A stretch of DNA of 64,000 nt. It comes from Olsenella porci. GTDB lineage: Bacteria; Actinomycetota; Coriobacteriia; Coriobacteriales; Atopobiaceae. The notes below the pieces were generated by a model. The model was not told the origin of the DNA, ran no database searches, and worked only from the letters and a program-made list of their open reading frames with translations. Location: NCBI RefSeq assembly GCF_009695875.1, contig NZ_VUNC01000006.1, positions 93,938 through 157,937 of the forward strand. The letters run 5' to 3'. Of this stretch, positions 50,883 to 59,701 are shown piece by piece; positions within the stretch are counted from its first letter, which is position 1; the number at the start of each line of letters is the position of its first letter. Made by a program: the position numbers and the translations under genes.

Positions 50883-51707
50883 GTGATGGGCATGGGCAGC
50901 GAGCACCTGGACTTCACCGTCGGCGTCGTGGGCGCGGGCTCGATGGGGGCGGCGGTTGCCTCGGGCCTGGTTCGCTCCGGAGCCATGGATGCCTCGCAGG
51001 TGAGCGTCTCCAACCCCTCCGAGGGCAAGCTCGAGCCCCTCGCCAAGATGGGCGTCTCGACCTTCCGGAGCAACGCGAGCATGCTTCAGGGTGACGTGCA
51101 GGTCGTGGTGCTTGCCGTGAAGCCCCAGATCCTCCCCGCCGTGGTGGACGAGATGGGCAAGGCACTCCAGGGGCGTCTCGTCATCTCCATTGCCGCCGGC
51201 ATCTCGCTTAAGACCCTCGAGGGTCTCATGCCCTCGTCTCGCGTGGTGCGCGCCATGCCCAACCTGCCGGTGCAGGCGCTCTCGGGGGCGACGGCGGTGT
51301 GCGTGGGCTCCAGTGCGACCGAGGAGGACGCCAGGCGCGCGCTGGGCGTCTTCTCCTGCCTTGGAGTGGCGAAGCTGATGAGGGAGGACCAGCTCGACGC
51401 CGAGGGTGCGGTCGTCTCCTGCGGCCCCGCGTACGTGGCGCTGGTCGCTGACGCGCTCACCCGCCGCGGTGTCGAGGCGGGCCTTCCCGCCGCCGACGTC
51501 CGGCAGATGGTCCTCTCGACCATGTGCGGCGTTGCCGAGCAGCTCCTTGAGTCGGGCGAGAACCCCCGGGCCTACATGGAGCGGGTCACCTCTCCCGGCG
51601 GCACGACTGCCGCGGGCCTGCGGGCAATGGAGCCCGGCCTGGTCGATTCCCTGTGGGTGGGGGTCGACGCCGCCCTCCGTAGGACCGCGGAACTCTCCGG
51701 AAAGTAG
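50883..51707 (+). CDS. proC: Pyrroline-5-carboxylate reductase
   Basis: ProC makes proline from pyrroline-5-carboxylate with NAD(P)H. The 274-residue protein has the Rossmann motif GVVGAGSMGAAVASGL, AVKPQ, RAMPNLP and the C-terminal PAYVALVADAL and VTSPGGTTAAGLRAME. Starts at GTG 50883 or ATG 50886, right after sepF; genes sepF-proC-yggT-divIVA form a common Gram-positive run. Confidence 0.95.
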   Translation: MMGMGSEHLDFTVGVVGAGSMGAAVASGLVRSGAMDASQVSVSNPSEGKLEPLAKMGVSTFRSNASMLQGDVQVVVLAVKPQILPAVVDEMGKALQGRLVISIAAGISLKTLEGLMPSSRVVRAMPNLPVQALSGATAVCVGSSATEEDARRALGVFSCLGVAKLMREDQLDAEGAVVSCGPAYVALVADALTRRGVEAGLPAADVRQMVLSTMCGVAEQLLESGENPRAYMERVTSPGGTTAAGLRAMEPGLVDSLWVGVDAALRRTAELSGK

Positions 51708-51712
51708 GTTTC

Positions 51713-51964
51713 ATGGGCAACGTTCGCTATTTCCTGGGTCAGGTCCTGTACCTCTACGAGTGGGTGATCGTGATCGAGTGCATCCTCTCGTGGCTCCGCA
51801 TGACCGGCTCGACCGTGATCGAGGACGTCTACCAGGCGACGAACACGCTGGTCGAACCGGTGGTCGGTCTGTTCCGTCGCTTCATCCCACCCATCATGGG
51901 GATGGACTTCTCGCCCATGGTCGCATTGCTGGTGATCGAGGTGGTGCGGAATCTGGTCTACTGA
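51713..51964 (+). CDS. YggT-family membrane protein
   Basis: This 83-residue protein has two hydrophobic helices (about 6-27 and 65-82) and the family's YEWVIVIECILSWL and EPVVGLFRRFIPP. YggT proteins, conserved next to sepF and divIVA, have been linked to osmotic stress and division; function here is unproven. Confidence 0.88.
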   Translation: MGNVRYFLGQVLYLYEWVIVIECILSWLRMTGSTVIEDVYQATNTLVEPVVGLFRRFIPPIMGMDFSPMVALLVIEVVRNLVY

Positions 51965-51991
51965 CGCAGGCACGCAAAACCCATGTGGGGA

Positions 51992-51997
51992 TATACT
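51992..51997 (+). promoter_or_regulatory. -10 box before divIVA
   Basis: TATACT 64 nt upstream of the divIVA ATG; -35 unclear. Confidence 0.5.
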
Positions 51998-52060
51998 CTA
52001 GCAAGTGGTCTTCCGCACCAGTGAACCAGCGGTGCGCAACCTAATTCGAAGGGAACACAG

Positions 52061-52765
52061 ATGGCTATCACACCAGCAGACATCGAGCAGATGACCTTCT
52101 CCGAGGCCAAGAAGCACGGTTACAGCACCGAGGAGGTCGACGCCTTCCTCGACCAGCTGGCGAGCGAGGTTGACGCCATGCTCCAGAAGATCGCGGACCT
52201 CAAGGGTCGCCTCAACAACTCCGAGCAGCAGCTTGCCGCCGCGCAGGCACAGGTCGCTCAGCTCAAGGAGCAGAGCGCGTCCTCTGCCGCCATCGAGCCC
52301 GCTCCCGTTCCCCCGGCGCCTGTCGCCGACTACGGTGCGTCCGAGCGTCAGATCTCGCAGGTCCTCATCGTCGCCCAGCAGAGCGCCGACAAGCTCCTGG
52401 CAGACGCCCGCGCCAATGCCGACAACATCCGCAACGAGGCGGATCAGAAGGCACGCGAGGTCATCCGCCAGGCGCTCGCCGAGAAGCAGAACGAGCTGGA
52501 CGAGATCGATCGTCTCAAGCAGTCGCGCGAGGACTTCCGCAGCGAGTACAAGAAGATGCTGCAGCACTTCATGGACGATGCCGACAGCGTCTTCCCCGAG
52601 AAGACCTTGAACACTCCCACCGGCTCCGCGAAGGGCTCCTCCTCCACCTCGTCATTCGTGACGCCGGCTCCCGTGGCTCCGCAGCCCGCAGCCCCCGCAG
52701 TCGATGCGCAGGCGACCACCTTTGCCCCCGCTCCCACGGACACGGACTTCAGCGACCTGGACTAG
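52061..52765 (+). CDS. divIVA: DivIVA-family polar/septal scaffold protein
   Basis: DivIVA (Wag31 in mycobacteria) senses curved membrane and organises poles or septa. The 234-residue protein has the N-terminal DivIVA domain (TPADIEQMTFSEAKKHGYS, EVDAFLDQLASEVD), a coiled coil (35-75), a Pro-rich break, a second coiled coil (105-175) and an Ala/Pro/Ser-rich tail. The RBS GAAGGGAA precedes the ATG. Confidence 0.93.
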   Translation: MAITPADIEQMTFSEAKKHGYSTEEVDAFLDQLASEVDAMLQKIADLKGRLNNSEQQLAAAQAQVAQLKEQSASSAAIEPAPVPPAPVADYGASERQISQVLIVAQQSADKLLADARANADNIRNEADQKAREVIRQALAEKQNELDEIDRLKQSREDFRSEYKKMLQHFMDDADSVFPEKTLNTPTGSAKGSSSTSSFVTPAPVAPQPAAPAVDAQATTFAPAPTDTDFSDLD

Positions 52766-52792
52766 TGCGCAATCTCCTGTGGTACCCAAAGT

Positions 52793-52826
52793 GGCGGCCG
52801 ACTCCCTACGGGGTCGGCCGCCTTTG
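52793..52826 (+). terminator. Rho-independent terminator after divIVA
   Basis: GGCGGCCGAC (52793-52802) pairs with GTCGGCCGCC (52813-52822); a T-rich tract follows. It closes the dcw/pst block. Confidence 0.85.
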
Positions 52827-52944
52827 CTTGTCCATAGTTTGTCCGTAGTAAGGGCGGAGATTGGTGACGAACGGCGGGGATTCGCCTTCTGGGGCGGATG
52901 GGCTTGGGCACGTCCGGTTCATGCCCCGTGGACGTGTTTGTGGC

Positions 52945-53967
52945 TCAGGCGCTGCCAATTCTCTGTTGCCCCAACGTCCCCTGAGGCTTTGAGGCCCATC
53001 CGGCGTAGGGGCTGGCAGGTGTCTTCGCGAGCTCGGGAAGAGAGTCCCAAAGCCGCTTGGGCATGAACTGGATCCTGAGGTCATAACCCCTGCTTGCGGC
53101 GTCCCTGCCAGGGAGCTCCATCGAGCGGTAGAACGTCGCCCACATCTCCTGGAACTTCCGCTCCTCCGCATCGACGTCCGACGCCCTCTCTCCCATCTGG
53201 CGCGCCATCCCCGGATCGAGTCGCGCCACGCGTGCCGTGCGCTCGCCCGCCTCGTGGAAGACCGCCACCCCATGGATGGGGTCGAGCATGCAGAAGCGGT
53301 CCCCTCTCATCCTCCTCGAGAAGTGCTGGGCGCAAAGTGGAAGCGTGTTCGCCCTGGGCGAGAACGAGCAGAACCAGCCTCCGCTGGGGAGGTGCGAGAA
53401 ACGGGCGAACTGCCGCGTCTTCTCGCACTCTGACGAGACCTGCCGCGCAAGGGTGTCGATTGCCAGCACGTCGGCATGCGCGAGGCTGGTCGTGACGGTT
53501 CTGCCCAGGGAGAACGAGAGTCTGACGTAGCGGCTTACGACCTGGGGCATATTGGGGTCGTCTGAGGCGCAAGCGTACAGGATCCGATTGGTGCAACCCG
53601 CTCCGCAGCGCTGCCCAAGAGATTGCCAGACGCGACGGGCGAGGGGGACCAGCTCATCCTCGCTTGCCTCCGACACCAGGAGAACCCTCTCCAGCAGGCC
53701 CGGCTGCAGTTCCTTGCGGTCGCAGACCCTGGTTGACGATGGATCCGAATGTGCAAGGTAGGTGAGGGCGACCCCACCGAGGACGCCTTCCATCGACCTG
53801 GGTACCCCAAGAACTACCGGTGCCCCCTCATCTCGCGCCGCCACGAGCGACTCTACGATGCCACGAAGGCCCGCGGAGACGACCTCCTCCCCTTGACCGT
53901 TCTCAGAAGAGGGAAAGCTGCCCCTCCGCCTCTCGTCGGGCATGGGAGTACCTTGTTGAACGCGCAT
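52945..53967 (-). CDS. DUF4130/TIGR03915-family DNA-metabolism-associated protein
   Basis: The 340-residue protein matches the family that is encoded beside the TIGR03916 radical SAM protein. The recognisable part is the C-terminal half: GGWFCSFSPRANTLPLCAQHF, then DPIHGVAVFHEAG and ERKFQEMWATFYRSM with LRIQFMPKRLWDSLPEL near the end. Families with this domain are sometimes fused to a uracil-DNA glycosylase; no such domain is visible here. It overlaps the radical SAM gene by 65 nt and is thus coupled. Function is unknown. Confidence 0.85.
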   Translation of the reverse strand: MRVQQGTPMPDERRRGSFPSSENGQGEEVVSAGLRGIVESLVAARDEGAPVVLGVPRSMEGVLGGVALTYLAHSDPSSTRVCDRKELQPGLLERVLLVSEASEDELVPLARRVWQSLGQRCGAGCTNRILYACASDDPNMPQVVSRYVRLSFSLGRTVTTSLAHADVLAIDTLARQVSSECEKTRQFARFSHLPSGGWFCSFSPRANTLPLCAQHFSRRMRGDRFCMLDPIHGVAVFHEAGERTARVARLDPGMARQMGERASDVDAEERKFQEMWATFYRSMELPGRDAASRGYDLRIQFMPKRLWDSLPELAKTPASPYAGWASKPQGTLGQQRIGSA

Positions 53968-55273
53968 CCTCCACTGCCTTTCTCCTAAGATAGCCCTCGT
54001 CCAGCACGGAGCCGCGGTCCCTTCTCCCGCAGCAGGTTACGAAGGGTCTTGCGCGCTTGAGGGTTATCTTGAGCGACGCCAGGTCATCGAAGCTAAGGCG
54101 TTGCGTCCTGCGTGCGGCAATGATTCTTCTGGCGCCCACGGGGCCGATGCCCGGAACGCGGAGGAGGGTCTCCAGAGATGCTGTCATGACCTCGACGGGG
54201 AAGCGGTCGAGGTTCGCGATTGCCCAGGCGAGCTTTGGGTCGAGGTCGAGGTCGAGCCACGGCCTGTCCTCGGTCACCAGCTCGCCTGGTGAGAAGTCGT
54301 AGTAGCGCATGAGCCAGTCCGCCTGGTACAGCCTGTGTTCGCGCCTGAGGGGCACGGGCGTCCCGGGCTCGGGGAGGCGCGAGTCGCTGAGCATGGGCAT
54401 GTATGCCGAGAAGAACACCCTCTTGAGGTCGAACTTCTTGTACAGGGACTCCGAGAGCCTGAGTATCTGGCGGTCCGTCTCGGGTGACGCCCCCACGATG
54501 AGCTGGGTGGACTGGCCCGCTGGGGCGAACTTCCTATGCGAGTTGGGAACGGCGCTCCTGGACTTATTCAGGGTCATCCTGAGCGCCGCCCCGCCCAGTC
54601 CGGGGCCCATGTCCCCCGATGCTGGCCTGCGCGCCAGCGAGGCCCCCCTTCCCTGGGCGAGGAGGCGGCTCTCCTCCTCCCGCCTGCCTCGCGCGATCTG
54701 ACCCATGGGCGCGAGGACGGCACGCGAGTCCTTGTCCGGGCAGAGCGCCTGGAGCGACGCCGAGCTGGGGAGCTCGACGTTGGAGCTCAGTCGGTCGGCG
54801 AGCAGCCCCAGGCGCCTGACGAGCTCCGGCGACGTGCCGGGAATCACCTTGGCATGGATGTAGCCGTTGAAGTGGTAGTCCTGCCGAAGGGTGCGCAGGC
54901 ACGCTATCATGCGCTCTGTCGTCTCGTCCGGAGTCCCCAGCACGCCCGACGAGAGGAAGAGCCCCTCGATGTAGTTTCGCTTGTAGAAGCCGATGGTGAG
55001 CTCGGCCAGCTCTTTGGGGGAGAAGGTCGCCCGCGGACACGAGGCGCCGCGCCGGTTGACGCAATAGGCGCAGTCGTAGCTGCAGGCGTTGGACATGAGC
55101 ACCTTGAGGAGCGTGATGCAGCGCCCGTCCGGCGCGAAGCTGTGGCAGCAGCCAGCAGCCCGCGCGTCTCCCACATCGCCCTTGCGAGGGCCCCTCTCCA
55201 CGCCCGAGGAGGTGCAGGCGGCGTCGAACTTTGCCGCCTCCGCGAGGATCGCAAGCTTGTCCATGGCGTCCAT
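53903..55273 (-). CDS. TIGR03916-type radical SAM protein (putative DNA repair/modification)
   Basis: The 456-residue protein has the radical SAM [4Fe-4S] motif CSYDCAYC (64-71; spacing CxxxCxxC), SAM-fold stretches such as GYIHAKVIPGTS, and a late helix-hairpin-helix DNA-binding motif LLRVPGIGPVGARRI. The extra cysteines in AGCCHSF and RPFVTCCGRRD could ligate a second cluster. ATG 55273 has GGAGGA immediately upstream; the longer start at 55324 lacks one. It is first in a two-gene minus-strand operon with the DUF4130 gene. Confidence 0.87.
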   Translation of the reverse strand: MDAMDKLAILAEAAKFDAACTSSGVERGPRKGDVGDARAAGCCHSFAPDGRCITLLKVLMSNACSYDCAYCVNRRGASCPRATFSPKELAELTIGFYKRNYIEGLFLSSGVLGTPDETTERMIACLRTLRQDYHFNGYIHAKVIPGTSPELVRRLGLLADRLSSNVELPSSASLQALCPDKDSRAVLAPMGQIARGRREEESRLLAQGRGASLARRPASGDMGPGLGGAALRMTLNKSRSAVPNSHRKFAPAGQSTQLIVGASPETDRQILRLSESLYKKFDLKRVFFSAYMPMLSDSRLPEPGTPVPLRREHRLYQADWLMRYYDFSPGELVTEDRPWLDLDLDPKLAWAIANLDRFPVEVMTASLETLLRVPGIGPVGARRIIAARRTQRLSFDDLASLKITLKRARPFVTCCGRRDRGSVLDEGYLRRKAVEDARSTRYSHARREAEGQLSLF

Positions 55274-55287
55274 GGGTCCTCCAGACC

Positions 55288-55344
55288 GTACAGGTGTTCT
55301 GTACCGATTATAGGAGAGTACCAACGTTGCGTACAGGCGTTCTG
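55288..55344 (-). promoter_or_regulatory. Promoter of the radical SAM operon with paired LexA-like boxes
   Basis: On the minus strand a -10 TATAAT occupies 55307-55312. Two near-identical boxes flank it: CAGAACACCTGTAC (55288-55301) and CAGAACGCCTGTAC (55331-55344). They cover the start-site and -35 zones respectively. The core GAAC-N4-GTAC is one base off the Gram-positive LexA palindrome GAAC-N4-GTTC. Confidence 0.6.
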
Positions 55345-55483
55345 CTGGGTATGCCCATGGCAGGCTTGAAAGCTGTGACTTACGTCGCGCTACTATAACT
55401 GAGCCCCATCGCCGAGATAGGATAAGCTGCGATAAGAGTGTTGCGATTAACAGGCAGGATGTACCCGTGCGAGATAAGGTAAG

Positions 55484-55847
55484 TGCGAAGTGGGCCGATG
55501 AGCCGGGTTCTGTCGTGGACGATCATTTATCTACTGACGCCGTTGCCGACGCCCTCTAGCGCGCAACCCGAGCGTGGTGCGGGCCACACCATGGCGCTCC
55601 TATTTGCGTTTGCTCCGGAAGGGGCTTGCCAAGCCGCCGTGTTGCCACGACGCTGGTGGTCTCTTGCACCACCGTTTCAGCTTTTCTCTCACCTGCTTGC
55701 GCAGGCAGCGGGAGTCTTCTTTTCTGCGGCGCTTTCCGTCGGGTCACCCCGCCTGGCCGTTAGCCAGCTTCCTGCCCTGTGGAGCCCGGACTTTCCTCAT
55801 GGCCACCCGTTGCCGGGAGGCCCCGCGATCGTCTGGCCCACTTCGCA
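55484..55847 (-). ncRNA. rnpB: RNase P RNA
   Basis: On the minus strand the universal RNase P core GAGGAAAGTCCGGGC is present near 55787-55801. The 5' end TGCGAAGTGGGCC (55835-55847) pairs perfectly with GGCCCACTTCGCA at the 3' end (55484-55496) to form helix P1. The late conserved ACAGAACCCGGC segment is near the 3' end. The span of about 364 nt is normal for a bacterial type A RNA. It is the catalytic part of RNase P, which matures tRNA 5' ends. Confidence 0.93.
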
Positions 55848-55852
55848 GGGTG

Positions 55853-55861
55853 ATTGTAGCA
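55853..55861 (-). promoter_or_regulatory. Extended -10 promoter of rnpB
   Basis: On the minus strand TGCTACAAT (TG-n-TACAAT) is placed 6 nt upstream of the predicted rnpB 5' end. Confidence 0.6.
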
Positions 55862-55975
55862 TGCCCCCGTCGTCTCCCCACCAGCTTCCCGCATCTTCAT
55901 CTTGGCTGCGTCCTGATGGTGCCCAGTCTCCTTTGGTACCATCTGCAGGAGACGTTCGTCCGTCTGGGAGGTTGC

Positions 55976-56620
55976 ATGCAGGCATCCGATGGATATCTCA
56001 CGCTCGAGGGCGGGTACGAGGCGACTGCCGAGGTCGTCGACCGCAGGAGTCGCTTCATAGCGCAGGTCCGCCACGTGGAGGGCGAGGCACAGGCCGAGGA
56101 GTTCATCGCAGAGGTGCGGTCGCGCCACCACGACGCCCGGCACAACGTCCCCGCCTGGCTGCTGCGCGACGGGAGGGAGAGGTGCTCCGACGACGGGGAG
56201 CCTCAGCGCACCGCCGGCATGCCGTGCCTCGACGTCCTGAGGGGGGCGTCGCTCTCGGACGTGTGCTGCGTGGTTACGCGCTACTTTGGCGGGACCCTCC
56301 TTGGGCCGGGGGGACTCGTCCGCGCCTACTCCGCCGCGGTCCAGGCGGCTGTGGACCAGGCGCGTGACGGGGGCCATCTAGTCCAGATGACCCTGGTGAC
56401 GCGTGTGACCTGCACCATCCCCTATGCCGCCTACGGTCGCGTGGAGCGCCTGGTGGGGGAGTGCGGGGGCAAGGTGAGGGACACCATCTTCGCCGAGGAC
56501 GTGCAGATGAACTGCGCGTTTCCCACGGGGCGGGAGGGCGCCTTCGTGAGCGCCATGCGCGAGCTCGCCAACGGCGAGGACCTCTGCGTGGTGGGCGAGC
56601 CCGCCTTTGGGGTGCTGTGA
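55976..56620 (+). CDS. YigZ/IMPACT-family protein
   Basis: The 214-residue protein has the IMPACT N-domain (SRFIAQVRHVEGEAQAEEFI, HHDARHNVPAW, SDDGEPQRTAGMP, VVTRYFGGTLLGPGGLVRAYS) and the DUF1949 C-domain. The family is linked to translation stress control in eukaryotes; in bacteria it is uncharacterised. ATG 55976 has GGGAGG 5 nt before it; the much longer frame to 55574 runs over rnpB and is rejected. Confidence 0.88.
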   Translation: MQASDGYLTLEGGYEATAEVVDRRSRFIAQVRHVEGEAQAEEFIAEVRSRHHDARHNVPAWLLRDGRERCSDDGEPQRTAGMPCLDVLRGASLSDVCCVVTRYFGGTLLGPGGLVRAYSAAVQAAVDQARDGGHLVQMTLVTRVTCTIPYAAYGRVERLVGECGGKVRDTIFAEDVQMNCAFPTGREGAFVSAMRELANGEDLCVVGEPAFGVL

Positions 56621-57465
56621 TGGTCGGCCTGTTTGCCAGCGACCTGGACGGGACGCTCCTGGGGGTGACGCACCGGGTGAGCCGTCCTGTCCTTCGCGCC
56701 ATCCGCGCGGCAACCGATTCGGGGAGGCACTTCGCCGTCGCAACGGGCAGGGTCATGCGATCGCCCGATGACTTCGGCTTCGCCAGCGTTCCCATCGAGT
56801 CGGTCTGCGCAAACGGTGCCATCGTCCTTGGCAGGGATGGCTCGGTGCTCCATCACGTCCCCATGGACCCCGACTTCGTGGGAGCCCTCCTGGAGGCGTT
56901 TCCCGGGATCGACCTGCAGTGCGTCTCTCTCGACCGCACCTATCACCGCTGCTCTAGGGACGAGTTCTTGGCGCATCGGCGCGGCGGCAGCCCGGCTTGG
57001 AGGGTCCTCTCGCACCTCGTGCCCCTTCGCGAGGGGGAGCACGTCTTTGGCCGCTCCGTCGAGGGAATCGTCTCGTCAGGCATCGTGAAGGTGAACTGCA
57101 GGCCCACCGACCCCGGGGTCGCGCAGGCTCTTGTGGCGTACGTCTCCGCACACCCGTCGCAGGCGGTCAACGCCCCGTTCAGTTCCCAGATGCTCGAGAT
57201 CACCGACCCGTCCGCGAACAAGGGCTGTGCGGTCGCGTGGCTCGCGGGGTGGCTGGGGCTTCGCGAGGACCAGGTGGCGGTCTACGGCGACGGGGGCAAC
57301 GACGTGGCCATGCTCAGGCGCTTCTCGCGCTCCTACGCCCCTGTGGGGGCAATGCCCAAGGCCAAGGAGTCCGCCTCGAGAGTCCTGGGTTCCAACGCGC
57401 TCTATGCGGTGCCTCGGCACGTTTTGGAAACCGTGCGCAAAGAGGGGGCGTTCACAGCGGGCTAG
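56620..57465 (+). CDS. Cof-type HAD-IIB hydrolase
   Basis: The 281-residue protein has HAD motif I FASDLDGTLL, motif II VATGR, a cap domain inserted between, and motifs III/IV with NKGCAVAWL and YGDGGNDVAML. Such Cof proteins dephosphorylate sugar phosphates or cofactors. It overlaps the YigZ stop by one base. A hairpin serving both strands follows. Confidence 0.88.
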   Translation: MVGLFASDLDGTLLGVTHRVSRPVLRAIRAATDSGRHFAVATGRVMRSPDDFGFASVPIESVCANGAIVLGRDGSVLHHVPMDPDFVGALLEAFPGIDLQCVSLDRTYHRCSRDEFLAHRRGGSPAWRVLSHLVPLREGEHVFGRSVEGIVSSGIVKVNCRPTDPGVAQALVAYVSAHPSQAVNAPFSSQMLEITDPSANKGCAVAWLAGWLGLREDQVAVYGDGGNDVAMLRRFSRSYAPVGAMPKAKESASRVLGSNALYAVPRHVLETVRKEGAFTAG

Positions 57466-57478
57466 GCGGGGGAGAGAA

Positions 57479-57517
57479 GGGCACCCACCGGCTTGCCACC
57501 CGCGCCGATGGGTGCCC
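57479..57517. terminator. Bidirectional terminator hairpin
   Basis: GGGCACCCA (57479-57487) pairs with TGGGTGCCC (57509-57517); it separates two converging HAD genes. Flanks are purine-rich on the left and T/C-rich on the right, so it can act for the plus strand. Confidence 0.6.
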
Positions 57518-57538
57518 TCTCGTCTCTTCCCAAATGCG

Positions 57539-58150
57539 CTAGAGGGTGATGCCGAAGTCTCCCAGGTGCACCTCGAGGTCCGTGGCGGTGGTGAAGCGGT
57601 AGGCGCTCATCCCCGCCTTGCGAGCGCCCTCCACGTTGTCCTGGTTGTCGTCCACGAAGAGACAGGAGGAGGGATCCAACCCATACCTCTGGCACAGGAG
57701 GGCGTAGATGGCGGGGTCGGGCTTCATCAGGTGCTCGTAGGCCGAGACCACCCAGCCCGAGAAGAGGGGGAGCACGGGGATCCTCCCCTTGGCGCGGTCG
57801 AACCTGACGCCGGCGTTGGACAGCAGGTAGAGGCTGTACCCAGCCTGGTGCAGCCGCCGTGCGAGGTCGTTGGTCTGGTCGATCGCCGGCTGGTGCAGGT
57901 CCCAGTTGGCGGCGGCGTCCTCAAGGCTTGGCCACAGGCGCTCCGGAAGCCGCCTGCGGGCGATGGCGAGCATGGTGTCCTCGCTGATGACGCCGGCGTC
58001 GAGCAGCGCCCAGGAAGGGTTGGAGAACAGCGCGTTGTTGAGGGCGTGGGCGTCCTCCTCGCTCGACGTGAAGGCATGCGAGAAGAGCATGCCGTCAAAG
58101 CGGAGGAGCACCTGCCCCATGTCGAAGACGATGTTCTCGATGCCTGCCAT
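57539..58150 (-). CDS. HAD-IA hydrolase, YihX-like
   Basis: The 203-residue protein has IVFDMGQVLLRFD at the N-terminus, LLSNAG (motif II), KPDPAIY (motif III Lys) and LFVDDNQDNVEGARKAGM (motif IV). The second Asp of motif I is Gly, as in the YihX subgroup (glucose-1-phosphate phosphatase), so that assignment is favoured. It is followed on the minus strand by no close gene and preceded by pepC 15 nt away. Confidence 0.82.
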   Translation of the reverse strand: MAGIENIVFDMGQVLLRFDGMLFSHAFTSSEEDAHALNNALFSNPSWALLDAGVISEDTMLAIARRRLPERLWPSLEDAAANWDLHQPAIDQTNDLARRLHQAGYSLYLLSNAGVRFDRAKGRIPVLPLFSGWVVSAYEHLMKPDPAIYALLCQRYGLDPSSCLFVDDNQDNVEGARKAGMSAYRFTTATDLEVHLGDFGITL

Positions 58151-58165
58151 TGCCTCTCCCCTCCG

Positions 58166-59626
58166 CTACAGCGACTGGTGGCGAAGCGCGCGGCCCATGC
58201 CGCTCCAGGGCTCCACCTCGTCGGCGGGCAGCTCGTCCCACATCCTGAGCACGTCCTCGGGAACGAACTCGCGGCGGACGGCGACCTCTCCGCCGTACAG
58301 GTGGAACCAGTCGGCGGAGACCACCAGGAAGCCGTCCTTGCAGGCGTCCTTGCCCCAGCTGTTCTCCACGCGCCATGCGACGGGACGCCCGTCCTCGCCC
58401 AGCTCCACGCCCTGGAAGGTCATCGCGTGCGTGAGCGAGCTCTCGCGCAGGTCGTACATGTCGGCGCGCCCCATCTGCAGGTCGACGTCGAAGAGACCCT
58501 CGTAGTCCATCGTGTCGAGGGCGAGCACCCCGGGGAAGTCCTCGATTCCGCGCGGGAACTGCTGCATCACGTCACAGGACATCTCGCAGGGGACGCCCGC
58601 CTTGAGCGAGGCCACGGCCGCGGCGTCGAGGACCTCTGGCTCCACGTTGAGGAAGCGCAGGGGCGTGGCGCCCAGCACGCTGTCGGTCCACCTCAGGTGG
58701 TACGCATGGTTGAAGGGTCGGGTCTCGCCGGGGATCGAGACCAGGTCGACGTAGTCGTTGGGGTCAAAGGGAACGTAGCGCTCAGCGAACTGCCTTGGGG
58801 TGATGCCGCGGTCTCGAAGGATGCGGCGCGGCTTGTCGTCGTCCTTGCCATCACCCTTGCCTCCGTCGCCCTCGCGTGAGCCGCCCTGGATCTCGAGCCT
58901 CTCGGTGGGGACCTTCGCGTCCTTGCCGACGGCGATCTCGAGGTCAAACGTCGCAGGGGGCTCGCCCAGGCAGATCGCGAGCATGCGGTAGAAGCCCTCG
59001 AGCATCTCCTGCTTGCGCGCCCTGAGGGCATCGTCGTCCACGCCCTGGGCATGCATGCGGCGAAGCTCGCACGCGTCGCGCCTTGCGAGCCTGTTGAGCT
59101 GGGCGTCCATCTGCGAGGAGTCCTTGGAGCAGGCGGTCTCGGGCATCGCGTCCTTGGGGACGAGGCCCCACTTCGCGATGAGGTTCATCGCGAACGGGTA
59201 GTAGCCCCCGTCCTCGATGCCGCCCTCGAGCACGAACGAGAGCTCGCGGTCGTCTGCGGGACGGTCTGCCAGGGCTATCACGTTCTCGAGGAAGGCGTTG
59301 GCCTTCTCCAGCTTGTCGTAGAACATGCCGAACGACTGGCTGAACTCGAAGCTGTCGACGTCGAGCAGGCGCATGGTCTCGGCGCGGGCGACGTTGTAGG
59401 CCGAGAACATCCAGCAGCGGCCCGAGTGACGCTGGTTGGTCACCTCTCCCGTCTTGGGTCGGCTAACCGAGAAGGTGTCGTGGTAGGTCCTCAGGGTCGA
59501 GACGTCGCGCGCCGCCTTGAAGAGGTTGTCGGACGTCACCGCGTTGCGCGCGATGCGGTTGCCGCGGCTTCCGCCAAAGCTGTCGTGCTGTTCCCGTGCC
59601 CAGCTGGGCTCGACTGTGGTGCTCAT
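58166..59626 (-). CDS. pepC: Aminopeptidase C (C1B bleomycin-hydrolase family), copy 1
   Basis: This cytosolic papain-like aminopeptidase has 486 residues. Catalytic Cys is in RHSGRCWMFSA, His in LTHAMTFQGV, Asn in WRVENSWGKD. A hydrophilic Gly/Asp/Lys-rich insert near residues 250-270 (RLEIQGGSREGDGGKGDGKD) is not shared with the second copy. Such enzymes form hexameric barrels and trim peptides. Located directly downstream of the second pepC on the minus strand. Confidence 0.92.
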   Translation of the reverse strand: MSTTVEPSWAREQHDSFGGSRGNRIARNAVTSDNLFKAARDVSTLRTYHDTFSVSRPKTGEVTNQRHSGRCWMFSAYNVARAETMRLLDVDSFEFSQSFGMFYDKLEKANAFLENVIALADRPADDRELSFVLEGGIEDGGYYPFAMNLIAKWGLVPKDAMPETACSKDSSQMDAQLNRLARRDACELRRMHAQGVDDDALRARKQEMLEGFYRMLAICLGEPPATFDLEIAVGKDAKVPTERLEIQGGSREGDGGKGDGKDDDKPRRILRDRGITPRQFAERYVPFDPNDYVDLVSIPGETRPFNHAYHLRWTDSVLGATPLRFLNVEPEVLDAAAVASLKAGVPCEMSCDVMQQFPRGIEDFPGVLALDTMDYEGLFDVDLQMGRADMYDLRESSLTHAMTFQGVELGEDGRPVAWRVENSWGKDACKDGFLVVSADWFHLYGGEVAVRREFVPEDVLRMWDELPADEVEPWSGMGRALRHQSL

Positions 59627-59701
59627 GTCTCTCCTAACGCGGCGCCCTCCCGTGGGCGGGGAGGGCGCCTTTGGTCGCTGTCGTGTGGCTGCTGTGCGTC
59701 C

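Noticed and set aside
55574..55975. N-terminal extension of the YigZ protein
   Set aside because: The frame crosses rnpB on the other strand; family homology starts at 55976 with a good ribosome site.
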